64,000 nucleotides of DNA from Sternotherus odoratus. Taxonomy: Eukaryota > Chordata > Testudines > Kinosternidae. The notes under the pieces are model-generated. The model made no database searches. It saw only the letters and a list, made by a program, of their open reading frames with translations, and was not told the DNA's origin. Of the stretch, positions 35,845 through 46,314 are shown piece by piece (the stretch's first letter is position 1; the number at the start of each line of letters is the position of its first letter). The DNA is taken from NCBI GenBank assembly GCA_032164245.1, contig JAVMKO010000006.1, positions 37,660,319 through 37,724,318 on the forward strand, written 5' to 3'. The position numbers and the translations under genes are program-made.

Positions 35845-36145
35845 CATTGGTTCTCAGAGTGGGGGTCGGGACCCCTCTGGGGGTTGTGAGCCAGTTCTGT
35901 GGGGGTCGCGAGCTCCTCCTGCCAACAGCCGGCCCCGAACAATGCTGCTGCCGCGGGCTCCTCCGTGGGGCTGCTGGAACCCCCTCACTGGCTGGGGGGG
36001 GGCTGCTGGAACCCCCCCATCCTAGCCCCTGCCACAGTGGCCTGCAGGCATGCCCCCCCAGTCTGACCCCAAGGGGGTGGGGGGTCATGCTTAGAGGCCC
36101 GGTGTGGGAAAGGGGTCACCACTATAAAAAGTTTGAGAACCACTG
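35845..36145. mobile_element. hAT non-autonomous element upstream of CLEC14A
   Basis: CATTGGTTCTCAGAGTGGGG at the left and AAAGTTTGAGAACCACTG at the right are inverted hAT (Charlie-type) ends. The flanks ATCTAACA and CGCTAACG share 5 of 8 bases, a plausible degraded duplication. The interior is GC-rich and non-coding. The element ends 202 bp before the CLEC14A start codon. Same family as 43855..44624 and 56153..56484. Confidence 0.75.
36123..36128 (+). promoter_or_regulatory. candidate TATA box for CLEC14A within the hAT end
   Basis: TATAAA lies in the right terminal repeat of the hAT element, 220 bp upstream of the CLEC14A ATG. A start site about 30 bp downstream would give a 5' leader near 190 nt. 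Other copies of this end read ATACAAAAAG (44600s), so the TATA form is specific to this copy. Use of the box is inference. Confidence 0.35.
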
Positions 36146-36347
36146 CGCTAACGTTTCTATACTGGCGGGCAGGAAAGGGGGACAATTTGTCATTTGTATT
36201 TCAACAAAACAAGGATGTTAAGATCAACCCTGCTGCTGACACATTTCCTTGGGCGAGGGCGGTGGGCCCGGAGACATTCTTGGGAGCTGAAAGAGCTGCC
36301 TGGGGTGGAGCTGGGGTCCATCTCCAGAACCGCTGCGGGGAGGGAAG

Positions 36348-37637
36348 ATGCGTGGAGCGATTCCCCTGTGTCTCCTCCTGCACGCCAGCGGGGTGCTGTG
36401 CGGGGCTCAGCAGCCCCGGGGCAACCACACGTGGTGCGAAGGCTCCGGCGCCTGCTACAGCGTTCACCTCGCCCAGGTGCCCTTCGGCAGAGCCCAGGAG
36501 GCCTGCGCCCTGCGCGGGGGAGCGCTGAGCCCGGCCAGCGGGGCGGCGGAGCTGCGGGCCATCCTCGCGCTGCTGAGGGCGGCGGCCGCCGAGCCCGGCT
36601 CCTGGATCTTCTGGCTCGGGCTGGCCAGGAGGGGGCCGCAATGCACCCGGCCGGAGCGGCCGCTGCGGGGCTTTTCCTGGCTGGCGGGCCCGCCGCGGGA
36701 CGAGCCCGAGGAGCTGGACAAGTGGGTGAAAGAGCCGAGCAGGTCGTGCACCACCCGGCGGTGCGCGGCGCTGCAGGTCACGGCGGGGCGCCAGGACCTG
36801 GAGCCCTGGGGCTGGGGGGAGCGGACCTGCAAGGACAGCGCCGTCCAGGGCTACGTGTGTAAGTACCAGTACAACGGCACCTGCCCCGCTCCGCGGCCCC
36901 AGGGCGCCCGCAGCCTCCGCTACTCGCTCCCCTACCGGCTGCACAGCGCCGCCCTGGACTTCAGCCCCCCGGGCACCGAGCTCGCCGTGGCCTGCCCCGG
37001 GCCCCAGGGAGACGTGCGGCTGCTCTGCGAGCAGGGGCCGGGCGGCTACAGCTGGACGGGCGCGGGGGAGCAGCTGTGCCCGTGCCCCTCCGGGTACCGG
37101 AGCCCCAGCACTGGCGCCTGCGTGGAGCCCGGGGACTGCACCAGCGCCCGGGGCGCTTTCCTCTGCGTGTGCGCCCGGGGCTTCCTCCTGGGGCCCGACC
37201 AGAAATCCTGTGTGCGGCCCGGGCGCGTCGGGGGCTCGGCCACAGCGGCGCCGGGCCCGACCCTGCCCGCGGGGGGGACTGTCCCCAGCAGCGGCTGGGG
37301 CGCGCCAGTCCCCCCCTCCAGCCCTCCACCGAGCCCAGCCGGGGAGCTAAAGTCCTCGTCCTCCCCCACGCACGTCTTCGTCCTGGTCGCCATGGCCGTG
37401 CTGACCGTGGTGATCCTGGTCGGGGCCGTGCTGGGGGTCTTCAAACTCTGCTTCACCAAGAGCCCCTCCTCGGCGCGCCGGGCCGGCAAGGAGCCGGCCC
37501 CAGCCGCGGCCAACGAGAGTGACCCAGAGGCCGCCACCACCACCAGTTCCGAGGACTCCCTGGAGGCCCGGGGAGACGCGGCGGAGAGCTCGGGGGGCCA
37601 GGCCAGCCCAGAGGAGGAAGCTCCAGCCGGGCATTAG
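36348..37637 (+). CDS. CLEC14A: C-type lectin domain family 14 member A
   Basis: A 429-residue type I membrane protein in one uninterrupted exon, as in other vertebrates. In order: signal peptide (about 1-20), C-type lectin-like domain (about 26-172, with Cys30, 36, 53, 139, 161 and 171 and a WIFWLGL core), a Cys-containing linker (179-243), an EGF-like module (about 244-288, seven cysteines), a Pro/Ser-rich stalk (290-340), one membrane helix (about 343-368) and a Ser/Glu-rich tail. This is the thrombomodulin/CD93/CD248 family; CLEC14A is the endothelial member that binds multimerin-2 and acts in cell contact and vessel growth. It is some 60 residues shorter than the human protein (about 490). 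The ATG has A at -3 and is the first before the signal peptide. Thrombomodulin and CD93 are less likely because only one EGF-like module is present and SSTR1 is the neighbour. Confidence 0.95.
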   Translation: MRGAIPLCLLLHASGVLCGAQQPRGNHTWCEGSGACYSVHLAQVPFGRAQEACALRGGALSPASGAAELRAILALLRAAAAEPGSWIFWLGLARRGPQCTRPERPLRGFSWLAGPPRDEPEELDKWVKEPSRSCTTRRCAALQVTAGRQDLEPWGWGERTCKDSAVQGYVCKYQYNGTCPAPRPQGARSLRYSLPYRLHSAALDFSPPGTELAVACPGPQGDVRLLCEQGPGGYSWTGAGEQLCPCPSGYRSPSTGACVEPGDCTSARGAFLCVCARGFLLGPDQKSCVRPGRVGGSATAAPGPTLPAGGTVPSSGWGAPVPPSSPPPSPAGELKSSSSPTHVFVLVAMAVLTVVILVGAVLGVFKLCFTKSPSSARRAGKEPAPAAANESDPEAATTTSSEDSLEARGDAAESSGGQASPEEEAPAGH

Positions 37638-38611
37638 GAACCCACCACGGGAGCTTGAAGTGAACCAGCCCTGACTTCCCTTTGTGTGAGTGACCCCAGG
37701 CTGGGCTGGCAGCTCCCACTCGTTTGGAGCGAGGCTTCCTCCTGCCCAGGCATCTCCTGGAGAGGGAGGCGTTGGGGACGTTTTGATGAAACCTTGAAAA
37801 TCTCATCGTCTGGTTTTTTGAAACCTATCCGTGTAAATTGCCACCCAGCTTGACAGACGTGCCCATGACAACGCGGTGACAAAGGAGGGGTCTGGCTGGG
37901 ATCTCTGCAACATAGGGCTTGATGTGGCCTTTCAATAGCTTGTATGCTTTATGGCCAATGGTCAGACGTGGGTGCTGAAACTTAGACACCTACCTGGCTT
38001 GTTTTTCAGGGGTTCTGAGCAGCTACCGCTTCTGGTAATTTTCCCTGGGAGTTTTTAATCACATTCTGAAAAGCAGGTCACTTATTTTATTGCCTACTTA
38101 TCTAAAGTATAGATGATGGAGCCTGAGTTTCAGAAATGCTGATCACCAGCAGGTCCTGTTGACTTCACCTGGAGTTTGGGTTCTTAGCATATCCGTGAAG
38201 CAACACGTTTGAAAATGTTGGCCAAGGTGCCTTACAAGTTGTAAATTATCCCTTGATGTAAAATATTTGAGTGATACTTGGAGGCTTTAATTTTATTTTT
38301 AATTGTTGTTTCAACATTTGGCAATATATACGTCCATATTTTTGGAGGAAACTCAGATCCAAGTATTATTTTTCTTCCATGGACTGAAATACAAAATTAA
38401 CTCCCTATTAGCCTATCTCCCCATCTACAATTTATTGACTTTCCAAATACTGCAATGAACTTAACATTAAAAATGTCTGGATAAATAAAGGATGTTTAGA
38501 AACTAAGTCACTGTATAGTTTGCTGCTTCATACAATCTGCAGTTTTGTATTGTAGTTGAGCAACAAAATATTCTGCACAAATGATTGCACAGCTCCTATC
38601 TTTCTATTAAA
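37638..38611 (+). other. CLEC14A: probable CLEC14A 3' untranslated region
   Basis: Follows the stop codon without another gene. The first poly(A) signal candidates are AATAAA at 38484..38489 and ATTAAA at 38606..38611, giving a 3' UTR of about 0.85 to 1.0 kb. Which is used cannot be told from sequence. Confidence 0.45.
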
Positions 38612-39487
38612 GTGTTTAGATTTAAGGCAGTTTGATGCAAAGCTTCCTGAGTGCAAATAAGCCATCCCCATGATACCCAGAGTTGCACAACTAGAATGTT
38701 GTCACATTTTTCAGGTTAGAACAATGGACATGAGTCCAAGTAAAGCTTAAAGCTTTCAAAATATTTTTGCTATTTACAAAACTAGGTCATAACTCTTTTC
38801 TTCCCTCTACTTGTAATTTTCTCCTAAGGGCAACGTAATAACTAAAAACTTATCCTGTCTGAAGGGAACAGGTTTTACGGTATATATCACAGATGAAAAA
38901 ACCCTCCAAAAGCAAAGTTAGCATGTGTGGATACATTGCATATTATATATCTGTATTTATTATTGCTTTACAATAATTATCTCTCTATGCATTTGTTTTC
39001 CCCCTGAGTACGTTCTGCTCTGCTTTACCTTATTATGTCACTGCATTTTTAAAAAAATACAAACCCAATAATATTTGAATTTGGTTTGAACCCAAGATGT
39101 CTGGATGGAGTTGAAATTTGTACTTTGATACAAAATAAATTCATCCACCTGTGATGCAGATCACAGAAATATGGGAAGGGGAGGAGATAAATTCTTCGTT
39201 GGCTGGAAATTTCTGGAATGTTTAAAACCCAGAGCACAAATATTTTGGGAGAGGAGGTAAATGGTCCTTGCTTTTCCCCAACTCTTTACATTTAGATCAT
39301 TGTCTTCTCAGATGTACAACCAATAAGTGGCTGGTTTGCAATACATAACTGCTAACACAATAATCTTAATGCAATTGTGAGCACTGAAGAAACATGTCTG
39401 AGCCAGCATCAATTAAGTCACTTAAAATTTTGCCATTCACATCAGTCAGAACAGAATCACGTCCATCTGTCTGGATAAATTCATATA
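38612..39487. other. intergenic, no feature recognised
   Basis: AT-rich sequence, no gene or named repeat. Confidence 0.5.
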
Positions 39488-40558
39488 CAGTGAAACCTCG
39501 ATTTAACGGACTAATTCGGGCGAGGGGGTGTCCGTTAAAGCCGAAAGTCCGTTATTTAATAATTTTTTAAAATCATTAAATAACAGGACTTTTGGCTTTA
39601 ACGGACACCCCCTCACCCGAATTAGTCCCTTATATAGAGGTTTTACTGATCGTGGGCGGGAACTGTCAAACCCCCCCCCCACCCGGCTCCCCGCAGCGGG
39701 GAGCCCGGCGGGAGCTGTCAAACCCCCCCGCTCCCGCCCGCCGGGCTGTCAGCCCGCCCGCCTGGCTCCCCGCAGCGGGGAGCCCGGCGGGAGCTGTCAA
39801 CCCCCTCCTCCCGCCCGGCTCCCCGCAATGGGGAGCCGGGCGGGTGGGCTGACAGCTCCCGCCTGGCTCCCCCATGTGGAGAGCCGGGCGGGAACTGTCA
39901 GCCCACCCGGCGGGAGCTGTCAACCCCCCCCCCCCCCGCCCGGCTCCCCTGCAGCGGGAAGCCAGGCGGGAGCTGTCAACCCCCCGCCGCCCCCCCTCCC
40001 GCCCGCTGGGCTGTCAGCCCGCCCACCTGGCTCCCCGCTGCGGGGAGCCGGGCGGGAACTGTCAACCCCCCTCCCGCCGGGCTCCCCGCTGCGGGGAGCC
40101 GGGCGGGAGCTGTCAACTCCGCCGCCCGGCTCCCCGCAGCGGGGAGCCCAGCGGGAACTGTCAACCCCCCCGCCTGGCTCCCCGCTGCGGGGAACCGGGC
40201 GGGGGGGGGGTTTTGACAGCTCCCGCCGGGCTCCCCGCTGCCGGGAGCCGGGCAGGAACTGTCAACTCCGCCCCCCGGAGTTTGACAGCTCCCGCCCCGC
40301 TCTCCGCCCCGGGGAGCCGGGCGGGAGCTGTCAACCCGGCTGGCTGGCTCCCCTCTGCAGGGAGCCGGGCGGGAGCTGTCAGACCGCCCGCCCGGCTCCC
40401 CTCTGCGGGGAGCCGGGCAGCCGGGTTGACAACTCCCGCCCGGCTCCCCGGGGCGGGAGCCGGCAGCCCCCAATAACGGATTTCGGATGCATCGGGAAAT
40501 TTTGTCCGTTGCATCCGAAGTCCATTAAATCGGGGTCCGTTAAATCGAGGGTTTACTG
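39488..40558. mobile_element. Tigger/pogo-like element with fold-back end and tandem array
   Basis: CAGTGAAACCTCGATTTAAC at the left and ATCGAGGGTTTACTG at the right match the ends of 6708..7134, with TA flanks (39486..39487 and 40559..40560). The left 161 bp (39488..39648) form a near-perfect palindrome, itself bounded by CAG and CTG. The rest is a GC-rich tandem array. The 361-codon open frame across it is a product of the array, not a gene. Confidence 0.8.
39660..40470. repeat. GC-rich hairpin minisatellite
   Basis: About 15 or more imperfect units built from GGCTCCCCGCAGCGGGGAGC, itself an inverted repeat, alternating with GGGCGGGAGCTGTCAAC. Units differ in length (roughly 35 to 75 bp) and in C- and G-runs. 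Confidence 0.9.
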
Positions 40559-40846
40559 TATATTAAAACTTCTGCGAGGAGCATGTCACTGCAGCAGCAT
40601 AAGTGTCTCTTGATGGTTTTTGAACATGGCATGCTACACCTAAAAAGTGGGTGGTGGTTGAATGATTTTGACATATGAAACATACCACTCCATCTCCTAC
40701 TAAAACACATATATTGTATTGGTGGGGTTTGTACAGTGTACAGATCTATGTATTGGTCATGTTTATCTAATTCAATGTTTTAAATGATCAGATATCTATG
40801 ACCTATGTTTTACAGGTCAGACTAGACTTAGTTCCTCAAAATCTGT

Positions 40847-40980
40847 CATTTTGTTCTGTGTTTGTAAAGTACCTACCCATAGCGCAATGGCTCATGGTCC
40901 AAGATTGGGGCATCTAGGTACTATGGTAACACAATAAATAAATAATGGTCCCTTCAGACCTTAAAAGCTATGAATCTATG
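40847..40980 (+). repeat. dispersed repeat followed by CR1 3' end
   Basis: TAAAGTACCTACCCATAGCG and TTGGGGCATCTAGGTACTAT with an AATAAATAAATAAT tail resemble 24003..24122. From 40944, GGTCCCTTCAGACCTTAAAA and CTATGAATCTATG match a CR1 3' terminus. Confidence 0.55.
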
Positions 40981-43854
40981 TTAAAAAATTGAAGGTCCAT
41001 ATACTTAATGTAAGGAATAAATTTGTCCACACCTCTCATCTAGCACAGTAGTCCAAGAAATGCATCCCTTTGCCATCTATTGAATCTCATTTCTAATCCC
41101 TTAATTCCTTCCAACGTAGTTTAGACAGTAATATATCTCTTTTGGGGAGTGTACATTTTGATCATGAATGTATGAATATTTGATGATTTTGGTTCACCAT
41201 ATAATCAGCAATAACATTTATATCTTCCAAAAACTGTTTAATAAAAATGTAACTACTGAAGGCTTCAGTCTTATGGGATTAAAGTGAAATCTAAAAGGTG
41301 GCCAAGGAAAAATTAAAATGCTTCAAAGCATTTTAAAAAGCAAACACAGACCCCGTTCTCTTTCCACATAGTACAATTTAATGAAGATTTAAAAAATAAA
41401 TAAACACAAGTTTTCCCCCAGGAAATATAATTTCCCTATCATTTAAGTAAGCTTCTTCATGTTTCAAAACTGCCTTGTCTTTCTTAGGCTATTTCATGAA
41501 ACTTAATCATTGATACACAATACTTAATACCTTCTAGATAGAACTTTTAAAAATTTCTTAAGAATGCACCCATTTGTTGATGTTCTATAATGCTGCACTG
41601 AGGGTGATATTCACACCCTGTCAATACAAAGTCAATAAGGCACTTAAATCTTGACCCAGTGCTGATTTTCACTCATCATGCCTATGGTCGGGGGAACAGT
41701 TAGGCTGAAACACTTGTGCTCACACACTTGGTTTGTTTTTAACTGTCTTCTTTCTCTCCTTGCTGCAATTGTAGAAGTGCTAGGGACAAATCAGCATCAG
41801 AACCAATTTGCAAACAAATAAAACATAGAATTTGCAAAGACACTCAGCCAAGTATCTGTCCCCAGCCACAAACCACTAAACTGTCCCTAATTGTTGTTGG
41901 TTCATAAGACCTTGGCCTGAAAATAAATCAAGAGTTACATTTGATAATCAAGGAGCAGCACATGTCCTGTAATACGTTAGAACTGTGTGATGTGTTTCCC
42001 AGCAGGGCCGATCTGTTGGTCTGATGATAATATTTTGCCTCCTCAGGCTGGAAGCCCTGGTTTCTGTTTAGATCTGGCTTTCTCTACAGACCAGCAATGA
42101 ATTCTGTGGAGATAATATACTCAGCTTCTGTTCAGAAAGCAAGCTCAACACATTGCTCACACTACATGACTACCAATGATGGCTCTGAATGAACTCTCCT
42201 CCACTCCTACTTAGCCGGTAAGATTGATTGTAAGATTGATGGAAGACCCTTCGCACTGTAGTTAAAACCATCCTTACCTCCCAAAAGAACAAGTAATTAA
42301 CATAAAATGTTTTCCCCCTTGATTGATAAAAAGTGCTTGTTCCCACTCTTTGTTATATCATCAAATTAAAAAGGATTAAAACACAGTAAGCAACAGAAGC
42401 ATCACCCTATTTGTATAAACTGTGCATCCTAGTCTAGTTTGTTCTATACTTTAGTTTAATAGCTAACTCTTGAATGTATTTGTCACAAATCCCCTTTTTC
42501 TTACCTTACAAATCAGATAGAGACAGCTCCCAGGAATTGCCCTGCACATCAGAGATTGCTAACATTGCTTTCAAAAATTCTGAACATAACTTATCTTGCT
42601 GTTTTACAAATTCCGTCTAGAACTCTCAAAAGAACCCCCTGCTGGCACATCAGAGGAAGACAGTTTTGCTAACGTCAACTATTGTACCGGACCTTATGTT
42701 TGGAATGTACATGCCGTTTTTGTGTTAAAAGACTGAAGTGGCCATATGTTTAGCTAGATTTAAAAAGAAGATTGCAGTGCTCTTTCTATACTCCCTAGAT
42801 AACTTTGGGAAAGTGGGAATAGTTTATGGAAATAGAATGCTACCTGTGCAGAAACACTACTCTCGTGCTACCTGTAATCCAGCATAATGAAATATAATAT
42901 ATTCTGCTCTTCTAGATAAAATACTCACTTCTATGGTCTAGCTAACAGACCAGAAGTGATACACATTTTTGCTTATCTCCCATTCTTGGGGGCTGCTTCT
43001 TTTCATGCGTTTTAATTAAATTTTTGGTTCTGAGGAAAGCTCCTGGGCCAAGTGCTCTTGAAACTGAAATCCTCTACAGGTCAGATAAAGCACAGTGGGA
43101 ATCTATTGTAGCCCTTAATGCTGAACTTGTGAATTTAGTTCAGGCATGTGGAGAGCATGACATCAGCCACTTCTGGTTCCTAAAAAAAAGTATATTTTAC
43201 TTATGTATGACATTACAAGTTTTTTTTAAATGAAGTATAAAATCTTTGAATCTTATATATGGATGAGGGGAAGTACAATAGTTTTCCATTCCCATTTTGT
43301 TAACATATTTTCATTACTTTCTGTATCAAACAAAAATATAGTAAGATTTTTTTTCTATTTAAATAATAAAAGGGAAAGAGGCAGGGCCAGAGGGGAAGCC
43401 AGAAAGGTGAGATCACAACAGTTTTAAACATTAAAAAAAATCAGAGAAGATTAAAATCTCTCTCCCTTGCACTGCTTCTGTCATCTATTTGGTTTCTAGG
43501 CTTTAGTCCTATAGTTTATGAGCACCCAGCAATCTTAGAAAAAACCCAGATACTTGGTACCTTTAAAAATAACCACTAGCTTTGAAAGCAGCAGTTTCAA
43601 CTCTCATATACTTAACATCTTTTATACCAAAGATTGAGTTTTTGCTCTGGAACTGTGGGGCAAGACTTGGGAAAGGAAAATCCTATGTCTGAATGCATAT
43701 TTACAGCAGACTTTTCTACTTGCCACACTCACAATGTTATCGCTAACTATCTCTGGTGGTTACAAAAGGTGCAGCTGAAAGCAGAATTTTAGCTCCTTTG
43801 TCTAAAGTGAATGAAGTTTCAGTAGTTGGTGTAAGCATCCCAGATAATTTAAAG
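40981..43854. other. intergenic, no gene seen
   Basis: AT-rich; short open frames without recognisable content; no named repeat. Confidence 0.5.
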
Positions 43855-44624
43855 CATTGGTTCTCAAACTGGGGGTCGTGACCCCTCGGGGGGTCACGGC
43901 CCGCTTTTGTGGGGGGTCATGAGCCCCAACCCCCATGGCAGGCTGCTGGCTCCAGATCTGACCCCGGCGGGTGACTTGGCCCCTGCAGTGGGCTGCCGCT
44001 TCAGCCCCGATCCCCGGGGCAGAGTGGCGGGGTGGCGAGCACCGACGCTGGAGTGGGGCGGCGGGGCAGCAAGCCCTAAGCCCCGACCCCAGTATGGCGG
44101 AGGGGCTGTAAGCTCCGACCCAGAGTGGAGGGGCTGTGAGCCGCAAGCCCTGATCCCCGCACGGTGGAGCGGCGGAGCTGTGAGCCCTGACCCCAGGGCA
44201 GAGCTGCCGGGCTGTGAGCCAGGAGCCCCAACCCTCAACTCCGGTGCTGGCAGGTGGCTGTGAGCCTGAGCCCCAAGCTGAGCCCTGACCCCAAACCCTG
44301 TGCTGGGCTGCGAGCCCCAACTCCGATCCCTGCACCAGGCTATGAACCCTGACCCTGGATTGCTTCAGGTCATTAATTACTGTCAAGTATTAAAATAAAA
44401 AATAAGTTTTCCACTTATATTTAATTTGATAAATATGTTTCAGTCTTAATTTAAAAGCAGTGAGAAAAGCAGTGACAAAATTATTTTAAAGCAACCGGGT
44501 TTAAATTTACTATTTAACATAGTGTTAAATATCAAAAATGTGTTTTTAATTTCTAATGGGGGGTCGCACTCAGAGGCTTGGTGTTCAAAAGGGGTCGCCA
44601 ATACAAAAAGTTTGAGAACCACTG
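43855..44624. mobile_element. hAT non-autonomous element with GC-rich interior
   Basis: CATTGGTTCTCAAACTGGGG at the left and AAAGTTTGAGAACCACTG at the right are inverted hAT ends. Near-terminal words GGGGGTCGTGACCCC and AAAAGGGGTCGCCAATAC match the copies at 35845 and 56153. The interior is a GC-rich tract of AGCCCCGACCCC-like words, then 200 bp of AT-rich sequence. Flanks ATTTAAAG and TAAAGTGA suggest a degraded duplication. Confidence 0.75.
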
Positions 44625-44975
44625 TAAAGTGAGTACATGGAAGGTCTTTTTAATGTCCAAATGATGCTCTGTTTCCACATCTAAGCCTTGCCATTCAATC
44701 CAAAAGACTGTTTTTGTACCTGTACAAGAGTTCCTTCCCCGGCTTTGTGTCCTTTCCCTCGCCATTTCAAACTCTTTCCCTTTTCAGGGCTATGTAGCAC
44801 TCTGTCCCTGCCTATCTGTGATCACTGGTCATCTGCCATTCCCTTGGTCAGAGTCAACATTCCCTCAATTCTGCCTCCTTTCTTGTCCTCTTCTCCCCTT
44901 TTCTGATGATGCCAATGTGCCTGGGATGTTCTCCCTCCAAATTCTTTCTTAACCTTCAATTTCACCTCAGAACTA

Positions 44976-45076
44976 GGGGGACCAGATGTCCCAATTTAGG
45001 AGCTTTGTCTCATACAGGATTCTATTACTCTCTCCACACCAAGTCCTGGACTTTTCACACTTGCTATCTAGTTACA
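44976..45076. mobile_element. 120-bp TA-flanked MITE, copy 4 (diverged)
   Basis: TA, then GGGGGACCAGATGTCCCAAT; the interior CTATTACTCTCTCCACACC aligns to the family; the right end (TATCTAGTTACACAA) is eroded. Confidence 0.55.
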
Positions 45077-45514
45077 CAAGGCAGAACTCATTTTCCCCCT
45101 GCAAGCAATGATCTTCTCATCCATTCCTTTGAACAACTGAAAACAAACACCAACCACGCCTCCCACTCTAATTATAAGAAATAGGGAAACAGCTAAGAAT
45201 TAACAGGACATGCTACTGTACTGCCCAAGTATCCCCATTCTCTGTATTCCCCTCTCCATCTCTTGTGCTGTGATCAGTTTAGACGATAAACATTTTGGGG
45301 CAGGAACCAGAGGGTAAGAGCCTCAGATGTCATAAATTAGTGTAGCTCCATTGACATCAATAATTTACATAAGCTGAAGGTCTGGTTCCTTGTCTTTAGG
45401 CTGTGAATAAGCAGCTTTTTATATAGGTTTTTAGATGAACAAAAAACCAACGGAAGAAACTACAGAATCTTAGATATAAAAGACATGTTTTTCAATAAAT
45501 GTTGTTCTAGTAGT

Positions 45515-46306
45515 CAGGGCTGGCGACAGAAATTTTGGGGCCCTGTACTCTGATCGTTTGTGGGGCCCCCTCAACCCCCCCCTCCGCCCCTCCCCAACCC
45601 TCCCCCCCCCCCCCCCCGGCTCCAGCCTGGATCTGAAAGTTTCAGCCACCATGATAGGGGAACTGGGTGATATGTTGGCCCCATGGGGACTTCCCTGGGC
45701 CCTCGCCTGCAGCACTCTCCAGCCCCCGGGCCAGGCAACACCCCAGCTGCGGAGGGCCAGGGCTGGACTCCGCGTGGTCCCGGCCCTGGGGCACTTTCCA
45801 CAGCTGGGCTCGCGGATCCGGCACCCCCGCCCCACTCTGGCCGCTACTCACCACCGGCCACCTGCTGGGTTCAGTCGCCGTCCCGCGTGCCCCGCTGGTG
45901 GGAGCCCGGCATCTGCCCGCCCCTTGCCGGCCCGGGCATCCTGCGAAGGGGGCAGGGGCTGCCCGCCAGTGCTGAGCCAGGCGAGTTTGGCAGCAGCAGC
46001 GGCCGGCTCCGGCCGGGGACATGAGCTGGCCGCGCTCCCCCCCCAGCAGCCCGGCCCCGCCGGCGGAGCTGGCTGCCCGGGCAGGGGAGGGGGAGTTAAC
46101 CCTGGCGGCGCTGCCCCTGCCTGCTCTCTGGACCTGCCCGCAGGGGCCCGGGGAAGCACCGCACGTTCTACGAAGCTGTGGTGGGAGGGCGGGAAATGCT
46201 TCCCCCTTCTCCAGTCAGACCCGGCGACAAGGGGGGACACTACGGGTACAGCTGTGTACCGGGGCCCAGTACAGCTCTACCCGTAGTACCCCCATCGCCG
46301 GCCCTA
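45515..46306. mobile_element. hAT-like element with exact 8-bp duplication
   Basis: CAGGGCTGGCGACAG at the left and ATCGCCGGCCCTA at the right are inverted ends. CTAGTAGT occurs on both sides (45507..45514 and 46307..46314), the 8-bp duplication expected of hAT. The interior is GC-rich; the open frames in it (up to 242 codons) show no domain. Confidence 0.8.
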
Positions 46307-46314
46307 CTAGTAGT

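Noticed and set aside
36201..36944. 247-codon minus-strand open frame, and a 222-codon plus-strand frame at 36194..36862
   Set aside because: Both are shadows of the GC-rich CLEC14A coding sequence in other frames.
39528..40613. 361-codon open frame
   Set aside because: Made by a GC-rich tandem repeat inside a transposon. The translation repeats one short Pro/Gly/Ser/Arg phrase.
45558..46286. 242-codon open frame
   Set aside because: Lies in the GC-rich interior of a hAT-like element, with no domain.
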